Shown one piece after another: positions 26,294 to 36,568 of a stretch of 64,000 bases of DNA; the stretch's first letter is position 1, and every line of letters starts with the position of its first letter. Source of the stretch: Bacteroidaceae bacterium (GTDB taxonomy: Bacteria > Bacteroidota > Bacteroidia > Bacteroidales > Bacteroidaceae); NCBI GenBank assembly GCA_902362595.1, contig CABIXF010000012.1:33595-97594 (forward strand), in the 5' to 3' direction. Under the pieces are notes generated by a model. That model was given only the letters and a program-made list of their open reading frames with translations. It was not told where the DNA came from and did no database searches. The translations under genes were made by a program, and so were the position numbers.

Positions 26294-28165
26294 TTAGCGC
26301 CCCAGCAGCACGAGCAGCACATTGATGTCGCTGGGAGAGACGCCTGGAATACGGCTGGCCTGAGCCAGGGTTTCCGGGTCTATCTTCACGAGCTTCTGGC
26401 GTGCTTCTGTAGAGAGGGACTGCAGATTGGCATAGTCGAATTTGCCCTTGATGCGGATGGATTCCAACCGGTGAATCTTGTCGGCGATGGTCCGCTCGCG
26501 GTCGATGTATCCTTTGTACTTGATGCGGATTTCGGCGGCCTCTATCACCTCCTCTTTGCGGTCGTCAAACTTATCCAGCTCGGCTTGGAAGACGGGGATG
26601 TGTGGGGCGATATTTTCAATGGTAATTTGCGGACGGCTGATTAAATCTACCAGCTTGCATCCATGGGTGAGCTGGGCCGTACCCAGGCTTTCCAGCGCCT
26701 CGTTTATCTTGTCGGCTTTGACCGAGAAATTATTGACGAAGTTGACCAGGTGGTCGATGGCTGCCCGTTTCTTTTGGAAGATGGCGTAACGGTCTTCCTT
26801 CACCAATCCCAGCTGGTAGGCCCGTTCCGTCAGTCGCATGTCGGCATCGTCCTGACGGAGCAGGATACGGTATTCGGCTCTCGACGTAAACATACGATAA
26901 GGTTCGTCCACTCCCTTCGTCACCAGGTCGTCAATCAGTACGCCGATGTAAGCTTCGTCACGTCCCAGGATGAAGGGCTCTCCACCGTGGCAGTTCAAGT
27001 GTGCGTTGATGCCGGCAATGATTCCCTGGCCGCCCGCTTCTTCGTATCCGGTCGTTCCGTTCACCTGTCCGGCAAAGAACAGGTTCTTCACCACCTTTGA
27101 TTCCAGTGTATGCTTGAGCTGGGTCGGGTCGAAATAATCGTATTCGATGGCATATCCCGGACGATATACCACCAGGTCTTTGAAGCACGGAATCTTCTTC
27201 AACGCTTCCAGCTGAATCTCCATCGGCAGGGAAGAAGAGAATCCGTTCAGGTAAAGTTCACGGGTAGTTTCTCCCTCCGGCTCCAGGAAAAGCTGGTGTT
27301 GGGGTTTGTCGGGGAACGTCACAATTTTGGTCTCGATGCTTGGGCAGTAACGCGGTCCGATGCTCTTGATTTGTCCGTTGAAAAGGGGAGAGTCGGCCAG
27401 TCCTTTCCGCAGGGTGGCATGTACTTCCTCATTCGTAAAGCAGGTCCAGCACTGCAGTTGTTGCAGGTGGCGCGGTTCGCTGATGAACGAAAAACGGTGG
27501 AAATCGTTTTCTCCATCCTGTGTATCCATCAAGTCAAAGTGGACACTCTTTCCGTCGATACGTACTGGTGTACCGGTTTTCATTCGTCCGGCCGTGATAC
27601 CGTGCCGGGTGATGGATTCGGTGAGGTGGTAAGAAGCCGGTTCCGCACAGCGTCCGCCTGCCAGCATCTTATGTCCGATGTGCATCAGTCCGTTCAGAAA
27701 CGTACCTGCAGTGAGCACGATACATTTGGCATGGAACGTCACGCCCCAGCAAGTCACCAGTCCTGTCACTTCTCCGTTTTCTACCAGCAGTTCCTCCACA
27801 GTGTCCTGCCAGATCTGCAGGTTCGGCAGATTTTCGAGTACCTCTCTCCAGGCCCAGATAAATTTGCCACGGTCGCATTGCGCACGCGGACTCCACATGG
27901 CCGGACCCTTGGAACGGTTCAGCATGCGGAACTGGATAGCCGTCTTGTCGGTCACCAGTCCCATGTATCCTCCCAGGGCATCAATCTCTCTGACAATTTG
28001 TCCCTTGGCGATACCTCCGACCGCTGGGTTACAACTCATCTGCCCGATTTTGTTCATGTCCATGGTAATCAGGCAGGTCTTCGAGCCCAGATTGGCTGCA
28101 GCGGCTGCAGCCTCACATCCGGCATGACCGGCACCAATTACGATTACATCATACTTAAAATCCAT
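26294..28165 (-). CDS. mnmG: tRNA uridine-5-carboxymethylaminomethyl(34) synthesis enzyme MnmG
   Basis: 623 residues. FAD-dependent enzyme that, with MnmE, modifies U34 of tRNAs reading split codon boxes. The dinucleotide-binding start VIVIGAGHAGCEAAAAAANLG, the family signatures MSCNPAVGGIAKGQIVREID and FFAGQVNGTTGYEEAGGQG, and the C-terminal helical domain ending IPGVSPSDINVLLVLLGR are present. A -7-like box (TATTTTTG, minus strand 28199-28192) lies upstream. Confidence 0.98.
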   Translation of the reverse strand: MDFKYDVIVIGAGHAGCEAAAAAANLGSKTCLITMDMNKIGQMSCNPAVGGIAKGQIVREIDALGGYMGLVTDKTAIQFRMLNRSKGPAMWSPRAQCDRGKFIWAWREVLENLPNLQIWQDTVEELLVENGEVTGLVTCWGVTFHAKCIVLTAGTFLNGLMHIGHKMLAGGRCAEPASYHLTESITRHGITAGRMKTGTPVRIDGKSVHFDLMDTQDGENDFHRFSFISEPRHLQQLQCWTCFTNEEVHATLRKGLADSPLFNGQIKSIGPRYCPSIETKIVTFPDKPQHQLFLEPEGETTRELYLNGFSSSLPMEIQLEALKKIPCFKDLVVYRPGYAIEYDYFDPTQLKHTLESKVVKNLFFAGQVNGTTGYEEAGGQGIIAGINAHLNCHGGEPFILGRDEAYIGVLIDDLVTKGVDEPYRMFTSRAEYRILLRQDDADMRLTERAYQLGLVKEDRYAIFQKKRAAIDHLVNFVNNFSVKADKINEALESLGTAQLTHGCKLVDLISRPQITIENIAPHIPVFQAELDKFDDRKEEVIEAAEIRIKYKGYIDRERTIADKIHRLESIRIKGKFDYANLQSLSTEARQKLVKIDPETLAQASRIPGVSPSDINVLLVLLGR

Positions 28166-28203
28166 TCGTTTTTATGTTTTTATTTCTTCTGCAAAAATAC
28201 GAA

Positions 28204-28626
28204 TTACATGAAATCTTTCCGCATTTCCAGGGCCTTGTTTTCGGCAGCCTCCATGATTTCGCGTTCGCCGGGACCCTTGTCGTTGATGCCGCACAGGTGC
28301 AGGATGCCGTGGATGATGACGCGGAAAAGTTCTGTTTCATACGGGGCTTCAAACTGCACGGCGTTGGTCCGTACGGTATCCAGGCTGATGAACAAGTCGC
28401 CCGACAACCGTTTCCCTTCACAGTAGTCGAAGGTGATGATATCTGTATAATAATCGTGTTGCAGGTATTGTCGGTTCACCTCCAGAATCTTTTCGTCCGA
28501 GCAGAATATGTAGGCAATTTCGCCCACTCTTTTTCCGTAACTCTCCGCTACGGCTTTGATCCATGCGGTGGTTTCACGCTGCTTGATGGCGGGCATTTCC
28601 ACGCCTTCGGTTTGATAACTGATCAT
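28204..28626 (-). CDS. ybeY: Endoribonuclease YbeY (rRNA maturation)
   Basis: 140 residues. Single-strand endoribonuclease involved in 16S rRNA 3' maturation and ribosome quality control. It keeps the metal-binding start HGILHLCG (His106 and His110), but the third ligand position, usually His in HGxLHLxGYDH, is Asp116 (GINDKG). Located between the SpmAB-like gene (9-bp gap upstream) and mnmG. Confidence 0.93.
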   Translation of the reverse strand: MISYQTEGVEMPAIKQRETTAWIKAVAESYGKRVGEIAYIFCSDEKILEVNRQYLQHDYYTDIITFDYCEGKRLSGDLFISLDTVRTNAVQFEAPYETELFRVIIHGILHLCGINDKGPGEREIMEAAENKALEMRKDFM

Positions 28627-28635
28627 AATGGTATG

Positions 28636-29868
28636 TTAATTGAAAAATAAATATCCGATAAAGATGGCGGCCAGTACGCCGGCAAAATCGGCAATCAGTC
28701 CGCAGGGGACGGCATGCCGGGTGCGGGTTACGCTCACACTCCCAAAGTAGACAGCCAGGATGTAGAACGTGGTATCGGTGGAACCTTGGAAAATGCAGGC
28801 CAGGCGTCCCACAAAAGAATCGGCTCCGTACGTGGTCATGGCATCTACCATCAGGCCGCGAGCTCCGCTTCCGCTCAACGGTTTCATCAAGGCGGTAGGC
28901 AAGGCTCCAACAAACTGGTCGTCCAGTCCACAGCCTCTCACCAGTGTGGCGATGCCTTGTATCAGAAAGTCCATGGCTCCTGAAGCTCGGAAGACCCCGA
29001 TGGCTACCAGAATGGCCACAAGATACGGGATGATTCTCACGGCAGTGGAGAAACCTTCCTTGGCTCCTTCCACGAACGCATCATAGACATTGACTTTCTT
29101 TCGTACGCCTGCCACAATGAAACCGATGATAATCAGAAAAAGGAAGACATTGGCAAAAGTGGTAGAGTAGAGATCAATCTGTTGTCGGGTGAGTAGGTGG
29201 AAAAAATAGATGATACCCGCGATGAAAAGGCTGGCTCCTCCCAAAAACAGGAGGATGGTACGGTTCAGCAGATTGATACGCTGGTATACGCTGACCGCAA
29301 GGATACCGGCCAGGGTCGAGAAGAACGTGGCCAGTAGGATAGGCACAAATACGTCGGTCGGTTGGGCCGCTCCCAGCTGTGCCCGATATACCATGATGCT
29401 GATAGGAATTAAGGTCAGTCCCGAAGTGTTCAGCACCAGAAACATGATCATCGGGTTGCTCGCCGTGTCTTTCTTCGGGTTCAGTTCCTGCAACCCCTCC
29501 ATCGCTTTCAGTCCAAGAGGAGTGGCTGCGTTGTCCAGTCCCAGCATGTTGGCCGCCAGGTTCATGAAAATACTGCCCGTCACCGGATGTCCTTTCGGAA
29601 TATCTGGAAACAGTTTCGAGAATAGCGGACTGAGCAGCCGGGCAAAAAGCTGGATCACGCCTCCCTTTTCTCCAATCTTCATGATGCCGAGCCAAAGCGA
29701 AAGTACGCCGGTCAGTCCCAAAGATATTTCAAAAGCTGTCTTCGATGAGTCGAAGGTCGAGTTGATAATTGCTGGAAAAACAGTCGTGTCGCCAAAGCAC
29801 ACCAGTTTCACGAGGGCCACCCCGAAAGCCAGCAGAAAGAATGCAATCCAGATGTAGTTTAATGCCAT
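28636..29868 (-). CDS. Fused SpmA/SpmB-like nucleoside-recognition (Gate) membrane protein
   Basis: 410 residues with about eight to ten membrane segments. Two Gate domains can be seen: an SpmA-like half (EISLGLTGVLSLWLGIMKIGEKGG, MNLAANMLGLDNAATPLG) and an SpmB-like half (FVEGAKEGFSTAVRIIPYLVAILVAIGVFR, DSFVGRLACIFQGSTDTTFYI). In spore formers the two are separate proteins needed for spore core dehydration; in non-sporulating Bacteroidales the fused form has no assigned role, possibly transport of a small solute. Upstream gene of ybeY. Confidence 0.85.
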   Translation of the reverse strand: MALNYIWIAFFLLAFGVALVKLVCFGDTTVFPAIINSTFDSSKTAFEISLGLTGVLSLWLGIMKIGEKGGVIQLFARLLSPLFSKLFPDIPKGHPVTGSIFMNLAANMLGLDNAATPLGLKAMEGLQELNPKKDTASNPMIMFLVLNTSGLTLIPISIMVYRAQLGAAQPTDVFVPILLATFFSTLAGILAVSVYQRINLLNRTILLFLGGASLFIAGIIYFFHLLTRQQIDLYSTTFANVFLFLIIIGFIVAGVRKKVNVYDAFVEGAKEGFSTAVRIIPYLVAILVAIGVFRASGAMDFLIQGIATLVRGCGLDDQFVGALPTALMKPLSGSGARGLMVDAMTTYGADSFVGRLACIFQGSTDTTFYILAVYFGSVSVTRTRHAVPCGLIADFAGVLAAIFIGYLFFN

Positions 29869-29968
29869 TTTCTGTCTAAGTATAATTCATGATTAATCTG
29901 TGTTACAAAAGTATATATTTTCTTTGTCACTACCTTCACCTTCTTTGAAAACATATAACTTTGTGTGT

Positions 29969-31018
29969 ATGAAAAGTTTTCCGTTACGTTACATACGTTG
30001 GGGCATAGAAGCTCTTTTGTTAGGGCTTGTTTTTCTTTGCCGTTATTGGCCGGCGGCGGGTGAGGTATATGCCCGCTACGTCTATCCCGTGCTGTCTGCC
30101 GTGTTGTCCGCTTTGGTAGCATGGATTCCGTTCTCGGTGGAGGAATGGCTGGTCATCGCTTTCGCCCTCCTTTTCATCGGCTTGCCGTTCTGGGCCCGTC
30201 GCCGCAGAAAAGGTTGGAGATGGGTGTTGCGAGCCGAAGTGGAGTGCGCGGTAATCTGTTACCTCTGGTTTTATTGGGGATGGGGAATCAACTATTTCCG
30301 AAAAGATTTCTTTATCCGTTCCTCTACCGAACCGGTAACTTATGTCGCAGCCGACTTTCACCGTTTTCTGGCTGCTTATACTGATTCCTTGAATGCCTCG
30401 TACACGATGAGTGCGTTTCCTGCTTCCACAGAAATCGAGGAGGAGGTGAAGCAGTTGTATGCACGGGTTCCTTCCCGATTTGGACTTTCCAGTCCTCGCA
30501 GCTACCAGCATCCTAAGTCGGTTGCTTTCAATGCCCTTTATTCCGGTGTCGGAGTTTTGGGATACATGGGGCCTTTCTTCTCTGAGTCGCAGTTGAACCG
30601 AGAGTTGCTTCCTTTGCAATGGCCTTTCACCTATGCTCATGAATACGCCCATTTGCTCGGGGTGAGCAGCGAAGCCGAAGCCAATTTTTGGGCCTATCAG
30701 ATTTGCATCCGTTCCCAGTCGCCGTCGGTCCGTTATGCCGGTTATTTTGGTTTGCTGCCCTATGTCCTCTCGAATGCTGTCGGTTTGCTGGATGAAGAAG
30801 CTTATCAGCAGTTGTGCCGTTCCATCCGTCCGGAGGTGTGGAAGGCCCTTCGGGAAAAGGAAGCTTATTGGGATTCGAAGTACAGCCCGTGGGTAGGACG
30901 GCTGCAGGCGCAGATTTATGAATGGTACCTGAAAGGCAATCAGATTTCTTCCGGCCAGAAAAATTATGGAGAAGTAATCTCCATGGTCTTGTCTTTGCCG
31001 TCAGGCTGGTGGCGATGA
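29969..31018 (+). CDS. DUF3810 family membrane metallopeptidase-like protein
   Basis: About 349 residues. Three N-terminal membrane segments (about 7-26, 38-75 and 90-112) are followed by a domain with a gluzincin-type zinc site: His224-Glu225-x-x-His228 in HEYAHLLG, with a probable Glu ligand in SSEAEANFWA. The pattern matches DUF3810, whose physiological substrate is unknown. ATG at 29969 is chosen because it starts directly before the first membrane helix; the longer frame from 29900 has a non-coding-looking leader. A -7-like TAACTTTG ends 5 bp before this ATG. Confidence 0.82.
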   Translation: MKSFPLRYIRWGIEALLLGLVFLCRYWPAAGEVYARYVYPVLSAVLSALVAWIPFSVEEWLVIAFALLFIGLPFWARRRRKGWRWVLRAEVECAVICYLWFYWGWGINYFRKDFFIRSSTEPVTYVAADFHRFLAAYTDSLNASYTMSAFPASTEIEEEVKQLYARVPSRFGLSSPRSYQHPKSVAFNALYSGVGVLGYMGPFFSESQLNRELLPLQWPFTYAHEYAHLLGVSSEAEANFWAYQICIRSQSPSVRYAGYFGLLPYVLSNAVGLLDEEAYQQLCRSIRPEVWKALREKEAYWDSKYSPWVGRLQAQIYEWYLKGNQISSGQKNYGEVISMVLSLPSGWWR

Positions 31019-31332
31019 GCCTGCGAGAATGTAAAAAACGTGGTCAACTGCCCGGAAAGAGATGAATTTTGAAGTCTCGCGAGGGAAAAGTATTTTATTT
31101 TCTTGTAAAACAATAAATTGCGAAAAATCGGGTTCTCCCAATCTGGAAGACAAGTGAAAAGAAAACTTAAAATATGACTTTTCTGCTGCTTGTGGGAAGC
31201 GGTGCCAGTTTTCCTCTGCTGTTGCTTAAAGTGTGAAAATCAGTGAATGGACCAGATTTTCAGAGAAAAAGCATTATCTTTACAGCCTTAATTTTTCTAA
31301 ACTCACAGCGAACGAAAGAAAATTATATCACA
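31019..31332 (+). other. 314-bp intergenic region with a promoter-like box
   Basis: No convincing gene, RNA or terminator is seen. The only signals are TATCTTTA at 31275-31282, close to the -7 consensus and about 50 bp before the next start, and an isolated CTCGCGAG palindrome near 31077. Confidence 0.5.
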
Positions 31333-32463
31333 ATGACTGTCACTATTAAGAAAGTTACGACGAAGAAAGAACTGACAAAGTTTATTCGTTTCAATTACGA
31401 GCTTTATAAAAATAATCCTTATTCTGTTCCCGATTTGTATGATGATATGCTGAATACTTTTAATCCGGAAAAGAATGCTGCATTTGAGTTCTGTGAAGCG
31501 GATTATTTTTTGGCCTATCGGGGAGATGAGATTGTAGGGCGTGTAGCTGCTATTATCAATCACCGGGCCAATGATACTTGGCACAAGAAAGAAGTCCGTT
31601 TTGGCTGGCTTGATTTCATTGATGAAGAAGAAGTTTCGGCTGCCTTGTTGGATGCCGTAGCCAAGTGGGGAAAAGAAAAAGGTATGGAGGCCATTGTTGG
31701 TCCGCTGGGATTTACCGATATGGATGCGGAAGGCATGTTGGTAGAAGGTTTTGATCAATTAGGAACGATGGCTACTATTTATAATTACTCTTATTATCCA
31801 GAACACATGGAGCAGTTGGGCTTTCAGAAAGAAGCCGATTGGGTAGAATACAAGCTCACTGTTCCACATCAGCTTCCTGATAAGTTTGTACGTATTTCTG
31901 AGATTATACTTCAGAAATATAAATTGAAAATCAAAAAACTCAAACGAAGCGAAATCAAGAAACAACATTACGGACAGAAAATCTTCGATCTGATTAATGA
32001 AGCATACGCTCCGCTTTATGGATATTCCCAGATGACACAGGGGCAAATCAATCAATATGTAAAGATGTATCTTCCCCTGATAGATTTGCGTATGGTGTCT
32101 TTGGTGGAAGATGAAGAAGGTAACTTGGTAGCTGTGGGTATTGCCATGCCTTCGTTGTCGGTAGCTTTGCAGAAAGCCAAAGGCAAGATGTTGCCTTTTG
32201 GTTGGTATTATTTGCTGAAAGCATTGTTCATCAAACGTCCACGTGTGCTTGATTTGTTGTTGGTCGGAGTAAAGCCTGAATATCAAAGCAAGGGGGTTAA
32301 TGCCTTGTTGTTCTATGATTTGGTACCTATCTTCCAGCAAATGGGATTTGAATACGGTGAGAGCAATCCGGAATTGGAACTTAATAAGAAGGTGCAGGCA
32401 CAATGGAGTGCTTTCGAGTCGGTTCAGCACAAGCGCCGCCGGGCTTATAAAAAAATGATTTAA
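31333..32463 (+). CDS. GNAT superfamily N-acetyltransferase-like protein
   Basis: 376 residues. The N-terminal half holds one GNAT-like fold (YFLAYRGDEIVGRVAAIINHRAN) and the C-terminal half a second (MVSLVEDEEGNLVAVGIAMPS, LLVGVKPEYQSKGVNALLFYD), with a recognisable acetyl-CoA loop in QSKGVNALL. Close relatives are often labelled GTP cyclohydrolase without evidence; nothing here supports that. Substrate unknown. ATG at 31333 starts the alignable protein (MTVTIKKV); the longer frame from 31243 covers the promoter-like box. It lies 25 bp upstream of parE and may be cotranscribed. Confidence 0.8.
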   Translation: MTVTIKKVTTKKELTKFIRFNYELYKNNPYSVPDLYDDMLNTFNPEKNAAFEFCEADYFLAYRGDEIVGRVAAIINHRANDTWHKKEVRFGWLDFIDEEEVSAALLDAVAKWGKEKGMEAIVGPLGFTDMDAEGMLVEGFDQLGTMATIYNYSYYPEHMEQLGFQKEADWVEYKLTVPHQLPDKFVRISEIILQKYKLKIKKLKRSEIKKQHYGQKIFDLINEAYAPLYGYSQMTQGQINQYVKMYLPLIDLRMVSLVEDEEGNLVAVGIAMPSLSVALQKAKGKMLPFGWYYLLKALFIKRPRVLDLLLVGVKPEYQSKGVNALLFYDLVPIFQQMGFEYGESNPELELNKKVQAQWSAFESVQHKRRRAYKKMI

Positions 32464-32488
32464 TTGTCAAAAAGGGGTTATATAATAT

Positions 32489-34426
32489 ATGGAAGAAATT
32501 AACGAACACACTGTTTCTTCCGCCAGCTATACGGAAGAGAACATTCGCCACTTGAGCGATATGGAGCATGTGCGTACGCGTCCAGGTATGTATATTGGGC
32601 GATTGGGCGATGGGTCACAGGCTGAGGATGGTATTTACGTATTACTGAAGGAAGTGGTAGACAACAGTATCGACGAGTTCAAGATGGGAGCTGGGAAACG
32701 TATCGAGATTCAGTTGGAAGATAACTTGCGTGTGTCCGTGCGTGACTATGGTCGAGGTATCCCTTTGGGTAGTTTGGTCGATGCCGTCTCTATGTTGAAT
32801 ACGGGAGGAAAATACGATACTAAAGCTTTCAAAAAAAGTGTGGGGTTAAACGGAGTTGGTGCAAAAGCGGTTAATGCATTGAGTTCTTATTTTGTGGCCT
32901 GGAGTGTCCGTGACGGACAGATGCGTAAGGCTGTGTTTGAACGTGGAGAGCTGATTAGTGACGAAACGTGTACTACCGACGAGGAAAACGGTACTTATAT
33001 CTTTTTTGAACCCGATGATACCCTGTTCCTAAACTATCGCTTCCGTCCGGAGTTCATCGAGACCATGCTCCGTAACTATACCTATTTAAATACGGGTCTT
33101 TCCATTTATTATAACGGTCACCGCATTGTAAGCCGTAATGGACTGGAAGACTTGCTGAACGACAATATGACGGCACCAGGTTTGTATCCTATCGTACATC
33201 TCATGGGTGAGGATATCGAGATTGCTTTCACCCACAGTGCACAGTACGGCGAAGAATACTATTCGTTTGTCAATGGACAGCATACCACCCAAGGAGGAAC
33301 TCATCAGAGTGCCTTCAAGGAACACATAGCCCGCACTATCAAGGAATTTTACGGAAAAAACCTCGAATACCAGGATATTCGCAATGGATTGGTGGCCGCT
33401 ATTGCCATCAATGTGATTGAACCAACTTTTGAGAGTCAGACCAAGATCAAGTTGGGCTCGCTGACTATGGCTCCCGAGAAAGATTCTGAGGGTAATCCTT
33501 ATCCACTTTCCGGAGTCAGTGTCAATAAGTTTGTGGGCGATTTCGTGAAAGAGCAGGTAGATAACTATCTTCACAAGCATTCCGACGTAGCAGAAATTCT
33601 GTTGCAGAAAATTCAGGAGTCTGAGAAAGAACGTAAGGCCATTGCAGGTGTGACGAAAATTGCTCGCGAACGCGCCAAGAAAGCCAATTTGCACAACCGC
33701 AAACTGCGCGATTGCCGCATTCATCTCAACGACCAGAAGGGTGGTAAGAAAGACGAAGAAGACGATCCACGCCTGGAAAGTTCTATCTTTATCACCGAGG
33801 GAGATTCGGCCAGCGGTTCCATCACAAAGAGCCGTGATGTCAACACACAGGCCGTGTTCAGCTTGCGTGGTAAACCGTTGAATTCATTTGGGCTGACTAA
33901 GAAGGTGGTGTATGAAAATGAAGAGTTCAATCTTTTGCAGGCGGCTTTGAATATTGAGGACGGACTCGATGGGCTTCGTTATAATAAAGTAATTGTAGCT
34001 ACTGATGCCGATGTAGACGGTATGCATATTCGTTTGTTAATGATTACTTTCTTCTTGCAGTTCTTTCCTGACCTTATCAAAAAAGGCCATGTATATATTC
34101 TGCAAACCCCCTTATTCCGCGTACGTAACCGTAAGAAAGGCGTGTATGAGACTATCTACTGCTATTCGGACGAAGAGCGGTTGGCGGCTATCAAGAAACT
34201 GAGTCCCAATCCGGAAATCACTCGATTCAAAGGGCTGGGAGAAATCTCCCCTGACGAGTTCCGTCATTTCATCGGAAAAGATATGCGTTTGGAGCAAGTG
34301 AGTCTCCGCAAAACTGATGCCGTGAAAGAACTACTGGAATTTTATATGGGAAAGAACACCATGGAACGCCAGAATTTTATCATCGACAACTTGGTGGTGG
34401 AAGAAGACTTGATAAATGAAGAATGA
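32489..34426 (+). CDS. parE: DNA topoisomerase IV subunit B (type IIA ATPase subunit)
   Basis: 645 residues. ATPase and TOPRIM subunit that, with ParC, decatenates daughter chromosomes. GHKL ATPase motifs ([40 protein letters not shown]), the transducer QTKIKLGS, and the [14 protein letters not shown] with [12 protein letters not shown] are present. The length and [14 protein letters not shown] ending fit ParE better than GyrB. No parC follows; coaD and an S41 protease do. Confidence 0.93.
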   Translation: MEEINEHTVSSASYTEENIRHLSDMEHVRTRPGMYIGRLGDGSQAEDGIYVLLKEVVDNSIDEFKMGAGKRIEIQLEDNLRVSVRDYGRGIPLGSLVDAVSMLNTGGKYDTKAFKKSVGLNGVGAKAVNALSSYFVAWSVRDGQMRKAVFERGELISDETCTTDEENGTYIFFEPDDTLFLNYRFRPEFIETMLRNYTYLNTGLSIYYNGHRIVSRNGLEDLLNDNMTAPGLYPIVHLMGEDIEIAFTHSAQYGEEYYSFVNGQHTTQGGTHQSAFKEHIARTIKEFYGKNLEYQDIRNGLVAAIAINVIEPTFESQTKIKLGSLTMAPEKDSEGNPYPLSGVSVNKFVGDFVKEQVDNYLHKHSDVAEILLQKIQESEKERKAIAGVTKIARERAKKANLHNRKLRDCRIHLNDQKGGKKDEEDDPRLESSIFITEGDSASGSITKSRDVNTQAVFSLRGKPLNSFGLTKKVVYENEEFNLLQAALNIEDGLDGLRYNKVIVATDADVDGMHIRLLMITFFLQFFPDLIKKGHVYILQTPLFRVRNRKKGVYETIYCYSDEERLAAIKKLSPNPEITRFKGLGEISPDEFRHFIGKDMRLEQVSLRKTDAVKELLEFYMGKNTMERQNFIIDNLVVEEDLINEE

Positions 34427-34453
34427 ACAATTAATACTTGTCAATTATCAGTG

Positions 34454-34915
34454 ATGAAAAGAGCTATATTTCCAGGCACATTCGACCCGTTTACTATCGG
34501 CCACTATTCCGTGGTGAAGCGTGCCTTGACTTTTATGGATGAAATCATTATCGGTATTGGAGTGAACGATAAGAAGAAAACCTGGTTCCCCACCGAACGG
34601 CGTGTGGAGATGATTCGGAAACTTTATGCCGACGAACCTCGTATTACCGTCGAGGCATACGACAATCTGACGGTGGATTTTGCCCGCGAACGGGGAGCCG
34701 GATTTATTATCCGTGGCATCCGTACCGTACATGATTTTGAATATGAAGAAACCATTGCCGATATCAACCGTAAGTTGGCCGGTGTGGAAACCATTCTGCT
34801 CTTTACAGAGCCGGAACTGACAGCAATCAGTTCTACCATTGTGCGCGAATTGTTGCAGTATGGCAAGGATGTGTCTGCGTTTCTGCCCGAAGGAATGGAA
34901 ATAGATAACAAATAA
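34454..34915 (+). CDS. coaD: Pantetheine-phosphate adenylyltransferase
   Basis: 153 residues. Transfers AMP from ATP to 4'-phosphopantetheine, the penultimate step of CoA synthesis. Nucleotidyltransferase motif [10 protein letters not shown] at the N-terminus and the C-terminal ISSTIVREL are both present. ATG 34454 is preferred over the GTG one codon upstream. Confidence 0.96.
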   Translation: MKRAIFPGTFDPFTIGHYSVVKRALTFMDEIIIGIGVNDKKKTWFPTERRVEMIRKLYADEPRITVEAYDNLTVDFARERGAGFIIRGIRTVHDFEYEETIADINRKLAGVETILLFTEPELTAISSTIVRELLQYGKDVSAFLPEGMEIDNK

Positions 34916-34927
34916 ACCTTTCAGCAC

Positions 34928-36517
34928 ATGAAAATCAGAAAATATATATTAACGTGTTTTTGTGGATTAGCTGTATGGACAGCTTTGTCTGCACAGAACA
35001 AACTGCTTGACTCTCCCTCGCGTAAGTTGCAGCTGGCAGAATTTGCCATCTCTAACTTGTATGTCGATAAAGTGGATGAAGATAAATTGGTGGAAACCGC
35101 CATTGTCAGCATGCTTGAAAAGCTCGATCCGCATTCCACTTATTCCGATCCGGAGGAAGTGAAGAGGCTCAATGAACCTTTACAAGGAAATTTCGATGGC
35201 ATCGGTATTCAGTTCAATATGGCTACCGATACACTATTCGTTATTCAGCCCGTGTCGGGAGGACCTTCCGAGAAAGTTGGTATTCTGGCAGGAGATCGTA
35301 TTATCGAAGTTAACGATACGGTAATTGCCGGTGTAAAGATGAATACGGAGGAAGTGATGCGTCGTTTGCGTGGTCCTAAAGGCTCTACAGTGACGGTGAA
35401 AGTACTTCGTGCCGGTGTCAAGGAATTGTTGCCATTTACCATTAAGCGTGACAAGATTCCCGTATACAGTTTGGATGCCTCCTATATGGTGGAAGGTCAG
35501 ATTGGCTATATCCGCGTGAATCGTTTTGCTGCTACTACTGGTAAGGAGTTTACCGATGCACTTCATAAACTTCAGAAACAGGGCATGAAAGACCTGATAC
35601 TTGATTTGCAAGGGAATGGCGGTGGTTACTTGAATGCAGCCATTAGTCTGTGTGACCAAATACTGGGTGAAAAAGAATTGATAGTGTATACCGAGGGCCG
35701 TCGTAATCCGCGTTCGGAGTTTACTGCAAAAGGCGACGGTGATTTCCAGCAGGGCCGTTTGGTGGTACTTGTCGATGAATTTTCGGCTTCGGCCAGTGAG
35801 ATTGTGACCGGAGCTATTCAGGATTGGGATAGAGGAATTGTAGTTGGTCGTCGTACCTTTGGAAAAGGGTTGGTGCAACGTCCCATTGATTTACCCGACG
35901 GGTCAATGATTCGTCTGACAGTGGCCCGTTACTACACCCCTTCAGGACGTTGTATCCAGAAGCCTTATGAGAGTATCGAGAAATATAACAAGGATTTGAT
36001 TGACCGTTATAATCGGGGAGAGATGATGAGTGCCGACAGCATTCATTTTCCTGATTCACTCAAGGCAAAGACCTTGAAATTGGGACGTACGGTGTATGGG
36101 GGAGGAGGCATCATGCCTGATTATTTTGTGCCTATTGATACCACAATGTATACCGATTATTATTTGTCGCTTCGTGATAAAGGAGCCATGGTACAATTGA
36201 ATATCAAACTTATTGACCGTTACCGGAAGGAATGGCTCAGGCGGTATAAGAATTTTGAGCGTTTTAACCGTGAGTTTGAGGTGACAAAAGAAATGCTTGA
36301 TGAACTAGTGGCTCAAGGAACTTCCATGGGCATTACTTATAACGAAACGCAGTTTCACACAGCCTTACCTTTAGTCAAGACCCAGCTGAAAGCTTTGTTG
36401 GCCCGTGACATTTGGGATATGAATGAATATTTCCAGGTGATTAATCAGTTGAATGAGAGCATGAAAAAAGCCGTAGAGTTGTTGCGTCAGCCAGGAATGA
36501 ATTTTCCCAAGAGGTAG
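34928..36517 (+). CDS. S41 family C-terminal processing peptidase
   Basis: 529 residues, exported. Signal peptide ends LAVWTALSAQ. It contains a PDZ domain (FVIQPVSGGPSEKVGILAGDRIIEVND split across about 90-170) and the S41 protease core with nucleophile Ser in DEFSASASEIVTGAIQD and general-base Lys in RTFGKGLVQ. It resembles CtpA/Prc-type proteases that trim or degrade periplasmic proteins. It starts 12 bp after coaD and is probably last in the parE-coaD unit. Confidence 0.93.
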   Translation: MKIRKYILTCFCGLAVWTALSAQNKLLDSPSRKLQLAEFAISNLYVDKVDEDKLVETAIVSMLEKLDPHSTYSDPEEVKRLNEPLQGNFDGIGIQFNMATDTLFVIQPVSGGPSEKVGILAGDRIIEVNDTVIAGVKMNTEEVMRRLRGPKGSTVTVKVLRAGVKELLPFTIKRDKIPVYSLDASYMVEGQIGYIRVNRFAATTGKEFTDALHKLQKQGMKDLILDLQGNGGGYLNAAISLCDQILGEKELIVYTEGRRNPRSEFTAKGDGDFQQGRLVVLVDEFSASASEIVTGAIQDWDRGIVVGRRTFGKGLVQRPIDLPDGSMIRLTVARYYTPSGRCIQKPYESIEKYNKDLIDRYNRGEMMSADSIHFPDSLKAKTLKLGRTVYGGGGIMPDYFVPIDTTMYTDYYLSLRDKGAMVQLNIKLIDRYRKEWLRRYKNFERFNREFEVTKEMLDELVAQGTSMGITYNETQFHTALPLVKTQLKALLARDIWDMNEYFQVINQLNESMKKAVELLRQPGMNFPKR

Positions 36518-36568
36518 AACCTGATGAATACTTTTATGTTTTGGATAAAATGAAAGCATGTGCTCTAT

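Noticed and set aside
27110..28426. Long plus-strand open frame (438 codons) opposite mnmG
   Set aside because: It is the mirror of the well-conserved mnmG and ybeY genes on the minus strand, spans their boundary, and has no family resemblance.
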